Assembly (NCBI GenBank): GCA_050291725.1
Contig: JBNKKH010000017.1
Coordinates: 153,065-217,064 of the forward strand
Length of the DNA stretch: 64,000 bases
Direction of reading: 5' to 3'
Source of the DNA: JAAGZL01 sp050291725
GTDB taxonomy: Bacteria; Pseudomonadota; Gammaproteobacteria; Chromatiales; Chromatiaceae
Shown here: positions 17,672 to 27,285 of the stretch, in pieces
Position numbering within the stretch: the stretch's first letter is position 1
Layout of the letters: every line of letters starts with the position of its first letter
Translations under genes and position numbers: made by a program
The notes under the pieces: model-generated
Database searches by the model: none
Told to the model about the DNA's origin: nothing
Seen by the model: only the letters and a program-made list of their open reading frames with translations

Positions 17672-18907
17672 CTAGAAAACGGTAAACTTGTCAGTTGATT
17701 CGTTGTAACGGACAAACAGATACCACACCAACAACAAACCGAAGGTTACCAGTAGGGTCCAACCCCATCCGCCCAACAGATCAGGCATAAAGGCCTGGAA
17801 ACCTAGGGGGCTCACCTCAGCCATACCATCCATAAAATCCAGATCGTACTCAGCATTGCTCAACCCCAGTTTACCGAGAATACCGCTGGTGATAGATCCA
17901 GCCCATCCGAAGAAAAACACCGCAACAACCAGCTTAAGATGGCCCTCACCTATCCTCCATAGAGAGCCTGAGGCACAACCACCAGCGAAGATCATACCTA
18001 TGCCAAATATTAGCCCCCCTATTAATGAACCAATCCAGAAGCGAGTTGGCACAGCCAGGTATGGATCAATGGTGCCATTGGCCAACAGCACAGCTCCTAC
18101 CGGCGCTCCCAAAGCCAAAGCCAAAATCATAGCCTTGGTCATTTCGCCCTCACCAGTCATGAATGGCTCGCGAAATACCCGAGAGAAACAGAAACGGGAA
18201 CGATGCAGGATAAAGCCTATAGCGAAACCGGCCAGCACCAGTATGGCGCGCTGCACTTCCATTTTATTATCAGAACCCCACCAGCGTATTGCCCAGATCA
18301 GAATTCCAGCGAGAACCAAAGCTCCAACCCAGGGATAGACCCCTTTGAATTTTGCCGGCTTAACTGCCGGGGCGGATGTACCCCAGGTTATGTTCTCCAT
18401 AGTCCACAACAGCAGCTTCAGGCCAATAATGGCGCCGATCAGAAGGCCAACCCACATTACCCAACCAGATGGAGAGGAGAAGGTCAGCGGAATAAAAAAC
18501 CCACCTGTGGTACAGCCACCGGCAAAGGTAGCACCAATACCCATAAGGGCTCCACCCAGTGAACCCCAAACAAACTCCAGATTTGGTGGCCGGCTAATTC
18601 TAAACTGCCGTGACAGCATAGCAGCACAAAAGGCACCCAGAACCAGGGTTATATCCATCAAGGAGATCCGATGCATCAAAGGGCTATCCAGCTCAGATTT
18701 AACACCGAGCAGAGGCCCCAATCCAATCATATTATTGAAATAGTCACCCCACAGCTTCAGGCCACCGAACACGCCCCAAAACAGCCCGGAGCCCATTAAC
18801 ACCGCCATAATAATGACCAGTAGCACAGCGCCAAAATATGGCGACCACTCCTCAACAAAAACGCTCTCGTAATCGGCCTTCAGCCAAGAGCCGTTTCCAC
18901 CACTCAT
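17672..18907 (-). CDS. YeeE/YedE-family sulfur (thiosulfate-like) transporter
   Basis: A 411-aa polytopic membrane protein made of two homologous YeeE units. Each unit carries the hallmark Gly-Gly-Cys motif: GGCTTGGF (Cys132) and GGCASGSLW (Cys311). A third conserved Cys is in HRSRFCFSRVFRE (Cys240). In the characterised relative TsuA (YeeE) such cysteines relay thiosulfate through the membrane; other members occur with selenium or sulfur oxidation genes. It lies 66 nt downstream of the cytochrome c gene and convergent with a rhodanese, so a substrate such as thiosulfate or a related sulfur species is the best guess. No TusA-like partner is nearby. Confidence 0.88.
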   Translation of the reverse strand: MSGGNGSWLKADYESVFVEEWSPYFGAVLLVIIMAVLMGSGLFWGVFGGLKLWGDYFNNMIGLGPLLGVKSELDSPLMHRISLMDITLVLGAFCAAMLSRQFRISRPPNLEFVWGSLGGALMGIGATFAGGCTTGGFFIPLTFSSPSGWVMWVGLLIGAIIGLKLLLWTMENITWGTSAPAVKPAKFKGVYPWVGALVLAGILIWAIRWWGSDNKMEVQRAILVLAGFAIGFILHRSRFCFSRVFREPFMTGEGEMTKAMILALALGAPVGAVLLANGTIDPYLAVPTRFWIGSLIGGLIFGIGMIFAGGCASGSLWRIGEGHLKLVVAVFFFGWAGSITSGILGKLGLSNAEYDLDFMDGMAEVSPLGFQAFMPDLLGGWGWTLLVTFGLLLVWYLFVRYNESTDKFTVF

Positions 18908-18973
18908 GTTTCATCTCCCCTAATTATTATTTATCAATCAGCTAGTCACGCCCTGCCCTCAGGGCCAGCGCAA

Positions 18974-19379
18974 CTAGTTACAGCGTGCTGGAGTATCAGA
19001 GTCTTTAGCTCCATGCACTGCGAACGCATGTACGTCAGCCATCAACTCTTCTGCTGATTTAGCTGCAATCTTCTTACTACTGGCAGCCTTGTTGCTGTCT
19101 TTGATACTGTCACGGTACTCAGTACTGACGTAGTATTTTAGAGAATCTTTCTCTTTCGCATGCTTGTCTGCCTCAATGTATGCGGTCCACTCAGCTTTGG
19201 TATAGGTGGATGGTGAAATAGCGCCACCAGCCTGTTCTTTGTGACATGCGGTGCAGACCATACGGTAGTAGATACGGCCCATCTTCCAGTTTCCTCCATC
19301 GGCAGCCATGGCCGTTGGCAAAATCCCGCCAGACAGACAGAGCGCTAACGAAATAGCGAAAGATTTTTTCAGATTCATA
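18974..19379 (-). CDS. Small periplasmic monoheme cytochrome c
   Basis: From ATG 19379 the product is 134 aa: signal peptide (MNLKKSFAISLALCLSGGIL, cleaved after AMA), then one heme motif CTACH at residues 42-46, then a Lys/Ala/Ser-rich C-terminal part. The start is chosen because AGGAG (19386-19390) lies 6 nt upstream; a longer reading to 19504 would add a non-signal stretch with no ribosome site. The YRMVCTACHKEQ context resembles small electron carriers found beside respiratory sulfur enzymes. It lies 186 nt after cytochrome b and 66 nt before YeeE, in the same direction. Confidence 0.85.
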
Positions 19380-19565
19380 ACACAACTCCTAAAGCAGTTT
19401 TTAAAAAGTAGGACATAAATGAAGTCCATGCGGTTTATACCTTGATCACCATATAGTTGTATAGCCTTTTGCCCATAACAATCACTGTTACAACCTTGGA
19501 CCAAAACTGAACAAAGTTTTTTTCAAACACCCGGCGGCAAATTTCAGAAACCGGTTACATATTTT

Positions 19566-20234
19566 TTATTTTATATCTCTAACTCTATTTGGTTCATCAG
19601 CCTTGATATAGGCATATTCCTCTTCGGTCAGCTCTACCTTATCAAAGCCGGAAACCATCGGCATTACATGGGCGAAAAATCCATGGTCTCCGGTGGTAAG
19701 CAGATAGACATGGACACAGACAAAGCCCAAGATAGCAAAAGCCGCAACCGTGTGCATATCTGCAATAAAGCTCAGACCTACCCCGGCAAAAAAGTCACCA
19801 CCTATTCCGAAACTGATCAGCAGATAGGCTATACCTGTTATCCAAACGGCTGGAAAAATCACCACCTTGACCAGGAGATAGGTCAACGCCTGTAGCGGAT
19901 TATGCTTGCGCCGGTAGGTCTTGATGTAGGGGTGATGCTCTCCCTTGAAGATTCCTTGGATATAATAACGCGCCACGGCAGACATGTTTTTTACCCTAGG
20001 TATATATTGGCGCCACTCTCCGGTTGTTATAAGCCAGAACACCGCGAAGGTCCAGATGCCGATCATTGCCAGTGCTGCAATGGTATGAATAGTTACTGCC
20101 AGCTCAAAATCAATCAGGGAGTGAACTCCATGCACAGCAAACCCTGTAACTAACAGAGTCATGATCAGGGCCATCTGACTCCAGTGCCATAAACGCTCAA
20201 AACGCTTGTATACCTCAATATTGTGTATAGGCAT
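19566..20234 (-). CDS. Cytochrome b561-type membrane subunit
   Basis: A 222-aa integral membrane diheme cytochrome b of the formate-dehydrogenase-gamma / thiosulfate-reductase PhsC-like group. Four helices are visible, with candidate heme His in ERLWHWSQ, TGFAVHGVH, VTIHTIAALAMIG and MHTVAAFAILGFVCVHVYL. The start ATG overlaps the octaheme cytochrome stop (TAATG at 20236-20232), with AGGAGG just upstream in that gene's end. It would exchange electrons between the quinone pool and the periplasmic octaheme cytochrome. Confidence 0.88.
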   Translation of the reverse strand: MPIHNIEVYKRFERLWHWSQMALIMTLLVTGFAVHGVHSLIDFELAVTIHTIAALAMIGIWTFAVFWLITTGEWRQYIPRVKNMSAVARYYIQGIFKGEHHPYIKTYRRKHNPLQALTYLLVKVVIFPAVWITGIAYLLISFGIGGDFFAGVGLSFIADMHTVAAFAILGFVCVHVYLLTTGDHGFFAHVMPMVSGFDKVELTEEEYAYIKADEPNRVRDIK

Positions 20235-21811
20235 TAGGATTTCCTCCTACGTGTAGAAACCAGACGGGCAATTGCGTGAATCAAAATACCGCCAACTATG
20301 GCCAATATGGCCATCCAGCCAAGCCGATTGATCCATGGACTACTTCCAGCGCCCGGCAGATACACTCCTGGCAGCCCTTGCATGCGACCTTCTTTGCTAT
20401 GACACTCCTTACAATTCACCGCGTTCTTTGCCGGTGCAACCATGTGAGTGATAGGCCACATCATCGTGGTCTCAATAAAATCGTATTTGCCGGAATATGG
20501 CTTGCCAACACTATGCATGCCGTCGGTAATTGCTTTACCCCAATTGTAATTCTTCCAAAAAGCGGTATCGTCCGCGGAATTTCTGGCTACCGTGTGGGGA
20601 ACAACCAGGGTCTTGTTGACTGGGTCATAGGGCTGTTTGCCACGCATAATCTTGACCGGCCAGATGCGTGATTTACCATCATCTGGACTACCCTCAAAAC
20701 TGTTGATCGGTGTCGGACCAGCCTCCTTATCCACCTTATCGTCCAGCAGGGTGTATTTCACCTTGCCGTTGAACCAGATGTAATCAGGTTTAAGGTTTTC
20801 ACCGTAGACAAAATCCCCCTTATTACCATGATAGGTAACATGGCCATGCTCGCCTTTCTTGACCAAAGGCTTACCCTCAGAATTCAGTTGGCCAGCTGTT
20901 GACCAGTCCCATAGTAGCTTGGTGGCTACTCCACCACGGGCAATAGTTGGAATATGGCAAGCCTGACAAGATACCTCGTCGGTATGGCCGTTAAGCTTAA
21001 TGCCGATGATGTCATTCTTTGAATGAGGATCAGAGTCGTGACATGACCTACAAGTAGCCGGATTGCGATCTTCCTGTTCACCACGAATCTGGACACCCTT
21101 GGTTTCAGCAGCAGTAGCTGCGTAACGGCTACCTGGAACTTTATGGGAAGAGGTTTCATGGCAAGTGGCGCAACTGAAATCCAATCCGATAGCATCCATA
21201 TGCACATCCAAATCCGCATCCGGCATAGCCAATGAACTGTCCATATCGCCATGTTTCACACCGTCGCCACCACCACCGAAGAAATGGCAGTTACCACAGG
21301 TGTCACGGCTGGTTTTACCCACATTGCGAGCCACTTTTTTTAGATTGACAAAATCGGCCGGATTACCTGCCTTGCCGGGAGGTTTATTGTAGGTGCCGGT
21401 GGTATCGTGACAGGCCAAACAGTCGACATTCACTTCCGAGGTGAAATCAAATGTATCGTCTTTCCAGCCGTAACCAATATGACAGGCTGTACAGAAAGGG
21501 TAGTTAGATTGGGGGGTTATACAGAAATTATTCAGGACGTTTTTCTTACCCAGCCGCTGCTTGCTATCTGGATTTAGAAATTCCCACTTCCAGTGCTTGG
21601 TCTTGTGCAACTGCTTTGCCGCTTCAGTATGACAAGAGATACAGGCCTCGGTTACTTCCGGGCCGGTCTTAAACTCCCTGTCCAGCTCTTCCAGCTTGCT
21701 GTGATCTGTAGTGGACGCAAACACCGATGCACCACTAAACAAGAGACATAAAAATGCAATACGGGCTAACGGCAATAGCACGCCGACCCGTAGGTACGGT
21801 GAATAGTTCAT
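20234..21811 (-). CDS. Octaheme c-type cytochrome, tetrathionate reductase (OTR) family
   Basis: A 525-aa exported multiheme cytochrome. Eight CXXCH motifs occur in order: CISCH, CTACH, CLACH, CGNCH, CATCH, CRSCH, CQACH, CKECH. Shewanella OTR, the founding member, reduces tetrathionate, nitrite and hydroxylamine in vitro, but its true role is unclear. Unlike a purely soluble form this one ends in a transmembrane helix (WMAILAIVGGILIHAIARL) and a basic tail, so it is probably anchored. ATG 21811 (MNYSPYLRVGV) is chosen for GGGAG upstream; a longer frame exists to 21844. First gene of the octaheme / cytochrome b / cytochrome c / YeeE series. Confidence 0.92.
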   Translation of the reverse strand: MNYSPYLRVGVLLPLARIAFLCLLFSGASVFASTTDHSKLEELDREFKTGPEVTEACISCHTEAAKQLHKTKHWKWEFLNPDSKQRLGKKNVLNNFCITPQSNYPFCTACHIGYGWKDDTFDFTSEVNVDCLACHDTTGTYNKPPGKAGNPADFVNLKKVARNVGKTSRDTCGNCHFFGGGGDGVKHGDMDSSLAMPDADLDVHMDAIGLDFSCATCHETSSHKVPGSRYAATAAETKGVQIRGEQEDRNPATCRSCHDSDPHSKNDIIGIKLNGHTDEVSCQACHIPTIARGGVATKLLWDWSTAGQLNSEGKPLVKKGEHGHVTYHGNKGDFVYGENLKPDYIWFNGKVKYTLLDDKVDKEAGPTPINSFEGSPDDGKSRIWPVKIMRGKQPYDPVNKTLVVPHTVARNSADDTAFWKNYNWGKAITDGMHSVGKPYSGKYDFIETTMMWPITHMVAPAKNAVNCKECHSKEGRMQGLPGVYLPGAGSSPWINRLGWMAILAIVGGILIHAIARLVSTRRRKS

Positions 21812-21844
21812 ATTAAGGCTCTCCCACCTTTGGTTTAGTAGCAA

Positions 21845-22224
21845 ACTTATTTGTTATTATTTCCTCTGCACACAACCAATGGTTGAGTGAAAAGGATCAG
21901 CGTTTGCTTATATATTTTTACCTATTTTTCAATAGCTTATAATATCACCCTGTAACCACACCCAAACGAGATAGGTCACAGAACGGTAACAATACACATA
22001 AAAAGCATATTTTGCATCCAAATTGTATAATTTTTCCTGCTACGCACATAAATATATGTGATCTCTAGCACAGGTTAAGTGACCGCTTCAATTTTGGGCC
22101 GTTTAGGTACAACCACCTGACAGTAGTCTTTCCCCCGCTTGATGAGGTTATAAACTATCGCGCACTCATAAATTTATATTAATAAACTACGGTATAGTTA
22201 GGGCATATTTTCAATTTGGGAGAA
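21845..22224. other. Intergenic region upstream of the octaheme cytochrome gene
   Basis: AT-rich and without a credible gene. It must hold the promoter of the octaheme cytochrome series (minus strand); a TATAAG-like hexamer is present near 21935-21945 but with no well-spaced -35, so I do not call it. The right end leads into the lpd fragment. Confidence 0.4.
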
Positions 22225-22233
22225 TCAAGAGAA

Positions 22234-22299
22234 AGAGAAACAAGTAGATGTAGCAATCATAGGTTACGGCAGCGCTGGCCTTTATGCCATGAGCAAGGG
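22234..22299 (+). pseudogene. Truncated 5' copy of the lpd gene
   Basis: These 66 bp match 27291-27356, codons 3-24 of the intact lpd gene, with two substitutions (22266 and 22291). The match starts at agagaaacaagtagatg and stops abruptly after gcaagg. The fragment has no start codon in place, and its frame runs to TAG at 22321-22323. A GGGAGA sequence lies just upstream, as a ribosome site does in the intact gene. It is in the same orientation as lpd and lies on the far side of the 1471-aa repeat protein gene. Confidence 0.85.
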
Positions 22300-22403
22300 A
22301 GGCGACGCGGATCGAACAGCCTAGCGGCAGAGATAATCTAGGTGTGATGATTTAATAAACCAAACCAGAACGAACCAAGCCATCCCTGGCCATAGCAAAC
22401 TCC

Positions 22404-25400
22404 TTAACTAGATATGCTGCCCCGCAGTTGCTTTCTTCTGTATCCTGCCATGGCAAAGATAGCGGAACCAAACAGCCAAATCGCGCCAGGGATAGGAGTA
22501 GGCATAACATCACCACTCACAGCAATCAACTGGCCACCACCCTGCAGGTCATAGTTGAGTCCACCTAGATAGCCGTTTTCATCAAGTCCAGCCAGATAGT
22601 AGATGTTGTAGCCGTTACCAATGATATTGGTGATGGCGTCGCCACTAATATCCAGACCAAGCACTCCGCCCACATAGAAAGCGGCACCACTTTCACTATT
22701 GCCATCGCCAAGGTTGAGGATATTGGCTGCAATATCCATCAATCCCCAGGCAAAGTTATCGACAAAGCCGCCTAAGTTGGCGCCTAAATCACCACCAGCC
22801 AAGGTCATGTTATGGATGTTATCAGTGCCGGTCAGGAACTCAATCCTAGCCTCTCTGGTATTCCAGCTCTCGTTTTGTTCAGAGGAGTTATAAAAGTCCC
22901 CAAGAAATTGGAAAACATCGCCTTCACCGCCGACAATATCACCACTAGCGTTGACAGTGTAATCACCACTGAAGGTATTTATAGAAGGATCAGAAAAATA
23001 GGTGCCGTTGTTGGTGAAATCTCCCACAAAGGAAACCGAGGCCTCAGTGGTTTTAAACAGACCATCGTTCACCACATCATCGTTAAAGATGGCGTGTCCA
23101 TAAGCTACCTCAATGGAGCCAGCGCTGGCGTTGGTAACACTACCATCTACAGTAGAAGGTCCGCCCGCCAGCAGAACTTTATTGTTGTTGGTCAAACCAC
23201 CGGTACGCAGGGTGCCATAGCCGGTAATCTGGCCATTGTTGGTCATGCTATGGCCGCCATTATCTACAGTTCCACCCATAAGGCTGATCTTACCGTTATT
23301 AGCCGCCAACCCTTGAGACATTAACAGCTTACTGCCACTGCCGGCTGACAATTGGCCGCTGGTCGCGTTAGAGACCATACCGTTTAAGGTGAGTATACCG
23401 TTCACTGCCTCAACACGGCCTGAGTTGCTGATATCGTTCCCTACTTGGCCATTACCATGAATGGTTCCTTGGTTATCAATTGCTCCGCCATGCATGCTGG
23501 CAGTAGCAGCAGCCATTTCAACGACACCGCTGTTGGTGAAGTCTCGACTGATACCAGTCATACCAGCAACCACCAGGCTGCCTTCGTTGCTAAAAGCGGT
23601 GTTAATCAATCCGTCGCCCTGAATAACACCACCGGCGCGGTTATAGAGATGGGATGAACCATTGACGATGGATTCATCCATTGCGATGGTACCCCTGTTC
23701 TCAAAGTCGCCGCCAGTGAGATTGAGGAAGTTTTTGCTCAAATTAACAAACATATTGTTTGTGGTGGTACCGGTGTTACTGATGGTTAGATCACCGGTTT
23801 GCTCAAGATAGCCAAAGTTCACCATACCGCCGGAACCCGCAATGGCACCATATCCTGAGATACGTCCATAGTTAGTGAGCTGGCCGTCGCCGCCGAGCAT
23901 ACCACCGTAAAGTGAGACGGTGTTGTTGTTGACCAGGCCAGAGCCGTTGGCATTAAAGGCGCTACCAGAATAGATAGAGAGGGAATCATCATTGGTGACA
24001 CCATCAGCAGCGGCGAAGGTAGTGCCGCTACTTTGGGAGAAGCTACCTTCCTCATACAGGTGCAGATAGCCGTCAAAGACACCGCCAGAGTAGTTGAAGC
24101 TACCGCGGTTATCAAAGGTACCGGCGTCTAGCGTGCCGCCAGACTGGGTAAAGCTACCCTTACTGTCGATTGATGCGGCAGACAGGGTGCCGCCTTGAAG
24201 ATTATACGTACCGCTACTGCCCTCATGCCAGGCAATGTAAAGCGTGTCGCTGATGACATTGGTGCCGCCAGACTGGGTGAAGCTACCGGTGCCAGAATTC
24301 CCGATGTATTCCCTGTAGGCTGATAAGATACCAGTGCCAGATAGCTGGTAAGAACCGTCGCTCAATGAGTTACTACCCACCTTCAACTCACCGCTGCCCA
24401 GAGCTACTATGCCGCCGCTATGGGTAAACTCGCCACTGCCGAAGCGACCTACTTCTAGATCCATACCGTCGTCACTTGCCTGCAGGGTGCCGCCGGTCAT
24501 GGTATAGCTGCCGTCACCGCCACTGGAGTTTGCGCCTACATACATAGATTGGGTAACTAAGTTGGTGCCACCAGACTGGGTGAAGTTACCAGTGCCAGAA
24601 TTCCCGATGTATTCCCTGTAGGCTGATAAGATACCAGTGCCAGATAGCTGGTAAGAACCGTCACTTGCTGGTTCTTCACCCACAACTAAATCTCCGCCGC
24701 CTAGATCTACCTGACCACCGCTTTGGGTAAACTCGCCACTACTAGCATAACCCACATAGATCGACATAGCGCCGTCACTTGCCTGCAGGGTGCCGCCAGT
24801 CATGGTGTAACTTCCGTATCCAGTGGAGTTAACGTCAAGGCCCAGCAACATAGAATCGATGACTGTGTTGCTGCCGCCGGACTGGGTGAAGCTACCAGCG
24901 CCAGAATTCCCGATGTATTCCCTGTAGGCCGATAAGGTACCATTGCCTGAGAGATGGTAAGAACCATCACTTGATTGGTTGCTACCCACAGTCAGGATGC
25001 CACTGCCCAGATCTACTGCACCACCGCTTTGGATAAACTCGCCACTGCCATAATAACCTACTTGGAGATGCATACCGTCGTCACTTGCCTGCAGGGTGCC
25101 GCCGGTCATGGTGTAGCTACCGTCTGCAGCGCCATTGCCCAGATACATAGTATCAATGACCGAGTTAATGCCGCCAGACTGGATGAAGCTACCGTTGCCA
25201 TCAAACCCTATTAGTTCAACGTTAGCTAATAGGGTGCCAGTGCCTGATAGCTGGTAAGAATTGTCGCCATCTAGCGGATCAAAATCGTCTATCCCGTATG
25301 ATTGACCCACATATAAACCTCCGCCGCCCAGATCGACCACGCCGCCGCTTTGGTCAAACTCGCCTCTGCCGTCAGAAGCCACTCCGATTGACATAGCGCC

Positions 25401-26819
25401 GTCACTTGCCTGCAGGGTGCCGCCGGTCATGGTATAGCTACCGTCACCGCCGTCTATGCTATCATCGGAGGAGTAGCCTACAAACACAGTACTGGTAACT
25501 GAGTTGGTGCCGCCGGACTGGGTGAAGCTACCAGTGCCATATAATCCGATCATTTCGCTGCTGGCTAATAGGGTGCCGGTGCCAGACAGCTGGTAAGAAC
25601 CGTTGCTTGTTTGGTGTGCACCCAACACTAGACCACCGCTGCCTAGATCTACCATACCGCCGCTTTGGATAAAGGCGCCACTGCCGTCATAACCTACAGC
25701 GATATGCATAAGGCCGTCACTTGCCTGCAGGGTGCCTCCGGTCATGGTGTAGCTGCCGTCTCCAGTAGGGCTAGTGCCCAGATACATAGTATCAATGACC
25801 GAGTTAATGCCGCCGAACTGGGTGAAGCTACCGGTGCCAGAACGCCCGATGTGTTCAACGCGGGCTAATAGGGTGCCAGTGCCTGAGAGATGGTAAGAAC
25901 CGTCACTTGCTTGGTTTTCACCCACAGATAAATCACCGCTGCCTAGATCTACCAGGCCACCGCTTTGGATAAAGTCGCCACTGCCGTCATGGCCTACATA
26001 GATATTGCCGTTAGTTGACTGCAGAGTGCCGCCAGTCATGGTGTAGCTGCCGTTTCCGGTGGAGTCATAGCCTAGAAACATGCCTGCGGTGATTGAGTTG
26101 GTACCGCCAGACTGGGTGAAGGAACCAGTACCAGAATACCCTATAAATTCGTTGAAAGCCGATAGATTGCCGCCAGTCATGGTGTAGGTGCCATCAGCGC
26201 CTAAGTCCTTGCCCAAATACATAGCGGTAACTTTGTTGGTGGCGCTGGACTGGGTGAAGGTACCCGTGCCAGCACGCCCGATGTATTCTTCGTTGGCGGA
26301 TAAGGTCCCAGTGCCGGATAACTGGTAAGAACCTGTTCCATACGAAAAGTAACCCGATTCGAAAGATAAACCACCTAATATTAAAGTAGCGCTAGATACG
26401 GTCCCGCCACCAGTCTGTATCATCGCCCCACTACCGCTTGTACCGATGGAGATGGTGTCAGCTGACAAGTCACCGTTGGGGTAGCTTGTGGAAGTGCGCA
26501 AGGTGGTGGTGCCACCTCCGGTGTTTTCTACCGACAGATAAGAGAAAACTGGCACATCCGTACAACCAGGATCTGTGCAACCATCGTAGTTGTATCGATA
26601 AAAGAGTGTAGCGTTTGCAGTATCGGCGGTCAGGTAGACATTATCACCGGTTACAGGGACAACGCCGCTCTGCCATATAGTTGCCTGATCAAGGTAACCT
26701 GAGACGCTGGAGTTAAGATAAACATCTTGCGCCTGAGCTGGCATGGCTTGGACCAGAAGAACTAAACCAGCAGACAAGATAGACCCAGCTTTTAACCTTT
26801 CCCCGTACACTTTTTCCAT
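22404..26819 (-). CDS. Very large repetitive surface protein with PEP-CTERM-like tail
   Basis: A 1471-aa exported protein. A signal peptide ends AMPAQAQ. Residues of about 120-900 consist of some seven long repeats of roughly 100 aa built from shorter beta units: GSYTMTGGTLQASD, SGEFIQSGG, VDLGSG, DGSYQLSGTGTL, EYIGNSGTGSFTQSGGTN. The next part (about 900-1330) has looser NNGTI/SNSGRV-type beta-helix repeats as in autotransporter passengers. The C-terminus TPIPGAIWLFGSAIFAMAGYRRKQ is a PEP-CTERM-like anchor, not an autotransporter barrel, so it would be exosortase-processed and surface-bound. The gene lies between a broken and an intact lpd copy. Probably an adhesin or matrix protein; the exact role is unknown. 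Confidence 0.85.
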   Translation of the reverse strand: MEKVYGERLKAGSILSAGLVLLVQAMPAQAQDVYLNSSVSGYLDQATIWQSGVVPVTGDNVYLTADTANATLFYRYNYDGCTDPGCTDVPVFSYLSVENTGGGTTTLRTSTSYPNGDLSADTISIGTSGSGAMIQTGGGTVSSATLILGGLSFESGYFSYGTGSYQLSGTGTLSANEEYIGRAGTGTFTQSSATNKVTAMYLGKDLGADGTYTMTGGNLSAFNEFIGYSGTGSFTQSGGTNSITAGMFLGYDSTGNGSYTMTGGTLQSTNGNIYVGHDGSGDFIQSGGLVDLGSGDLSVGENQASDGSYHLSGTGTLLARVEHIGRSGTGSFTQFGGINSVIDTMYLGTSPTGDGSYTMTGGTLQASDGLMHIAVGYDGSGAFIQSGGMVDLGSGGLVLGAHQTSNGSYQLSGTGTLLASSEMIGLYGTGSFTQSGGTNSVTSTVFVGYSSDDSIDGGDGSYTMTGGTLQASDGAMSIGVASDGRGEFDQSGGVVDLGGGGLYVGQSYGIDDFDPLDGDNSYQLSGTGTLLANVELIGFDGNGSFIQSGGINSVIDTMYLGNGAADGSYTMTGGTLQASDDGMHLQVGYYGSGEFIQSGGAVDLGSGILTVGSNQSSDGSYHLSGNGTLSAYREYIGNSGAGSFTQSGGSNTVIDSMLLGLDVNSTGYGSYTMTGGTLQASDGAMSIYVGYASSGEFTQSGGQVDLGGGDLVVGEEPASDGSYQLSGTGILSAYREYIGNSGTGNFTQSGGTNLVTQSMYVGANSSGGDGSYTMTGGTLQASDDGMDLEVGRFGSGEFTHSGGIVALGSGELKVGSNSLSDGSYQLSGTGILSAYREYIGNSGTGSFTQSGGTNVISDTLYIAWHEGSSGTYNLQGGTLSAASIDSKGSFTQSGGTLDAGTFDNRGSFNYSGGVFDGYLHLYEEGSFSQSSGTTFAAADGVTNDDSLSIYSGSAFNANGSGLVNNNTVSLYGGMLGGDGQLTNYGRISGYGAIAGSGGMVNFGYLEQTGDLTISNTGTTTNNMFVNLSKNFLNLTGGDFENRGTIAMDESIVNGSSHLYNRAGGVIQGDGLINTAFSNEGSLVVAGMTGISRDFTNSGVVEMAAATASMHGGAIDNQGTIHGNGQVGNDISNSGRVEAVNGILTLNGMVSNATSGQLSAGSGSKLLMSQGLAANNGKISLMGGTVDNGGHSMTNNGQITGYGTLRTGGLTNNNKVLLAGGPSTVDGSVTNASAGSIEVAYGHAIFNDDVVNDGLFKTTEASVSFVGDFTNNGTYFSDPSINTFSGDYTVNASGDIVGGEGDVFQFLGDFYNSSEQNESWNTREARIEFLTGTDNIHNMTLAGGDLGANLGGFVDNFAWGLMDIAANILNLGDGNSESGAAFYVGGVLGLDISGDAITNIIGNGYNIYYLAGLDENGYLGGLNYDLQGGGQLIAVSGDVMPTPIPGAIWLFGSAIFAMAGYRRKQLRGSISS
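24240..26300 (-). repeat. Long internal DNA repeats in the surface protein gene
   Basis: Units of roughly 300 bp recur. Segments are almost identical over tens of bases: for example the stretch starting gccagaattcccgatgta at 24291 recurs at about 24595 and, less perfectly, at about 24900. Such identity points to recent tandem duplication or gene conversion and makes copy number likely to vary between strains. Confidence 0.75.
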
Positions 26820-27285
26820 GTTATTACTGCCTTGTTTTTATAACCGTGAATTGTTTTAACTAATGATGTAAATTGTTTTAATTAATAAATAACCCGGCCA
26901 TTATCCACAGATCACAAAAGTTATCAACCAGGTGCTGTCGGTACAAATGATTACAAAGAGTGACGCTTTAATATTTTTATTCCCATAATCAATCCATACG
27001 CCCATCAAGGGTGTAGCAACATCGCTATGGGAGAAGGAATGCACAAGCTTCTGTTCTCATGTCTAAGATTTATGCAAGCCCACATATTTACTCCTTCTTA
27101 TCACTCAATACATCGAGTATCGATATAACGCATTTAGAAATCAATTGAAGCGGGTATCATGCTTTGCGTAATACCTTTAACCTGCTTGTGATGTTCTATA
27201 AACTATCCGTCAAGACGCACCAAAGATCCCAAAGCTATAAACCCAGAAAAGATACGCAATTAATTCATATACCGCGGAGATACAA
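26820..27285. other. Divergent intergenic region between surface protein gene and lpd
   Basis: AT-rich on the left with taattgttttaac-type motifs, mixed on the right. No gene or clear promoter pair seen by eye. It must hold promoters for both divergent genes. The right end holds the lpd ribosome site GGAG at 27276-27279. Confidence 0.4.

Noticed and set aside
22404..26819. Reading the giant protein as a type V autotransporter
   Set aside because: The C-terminus is a short PEP-CTERM-like anchor, not a 250-300 residue beta-barrel.
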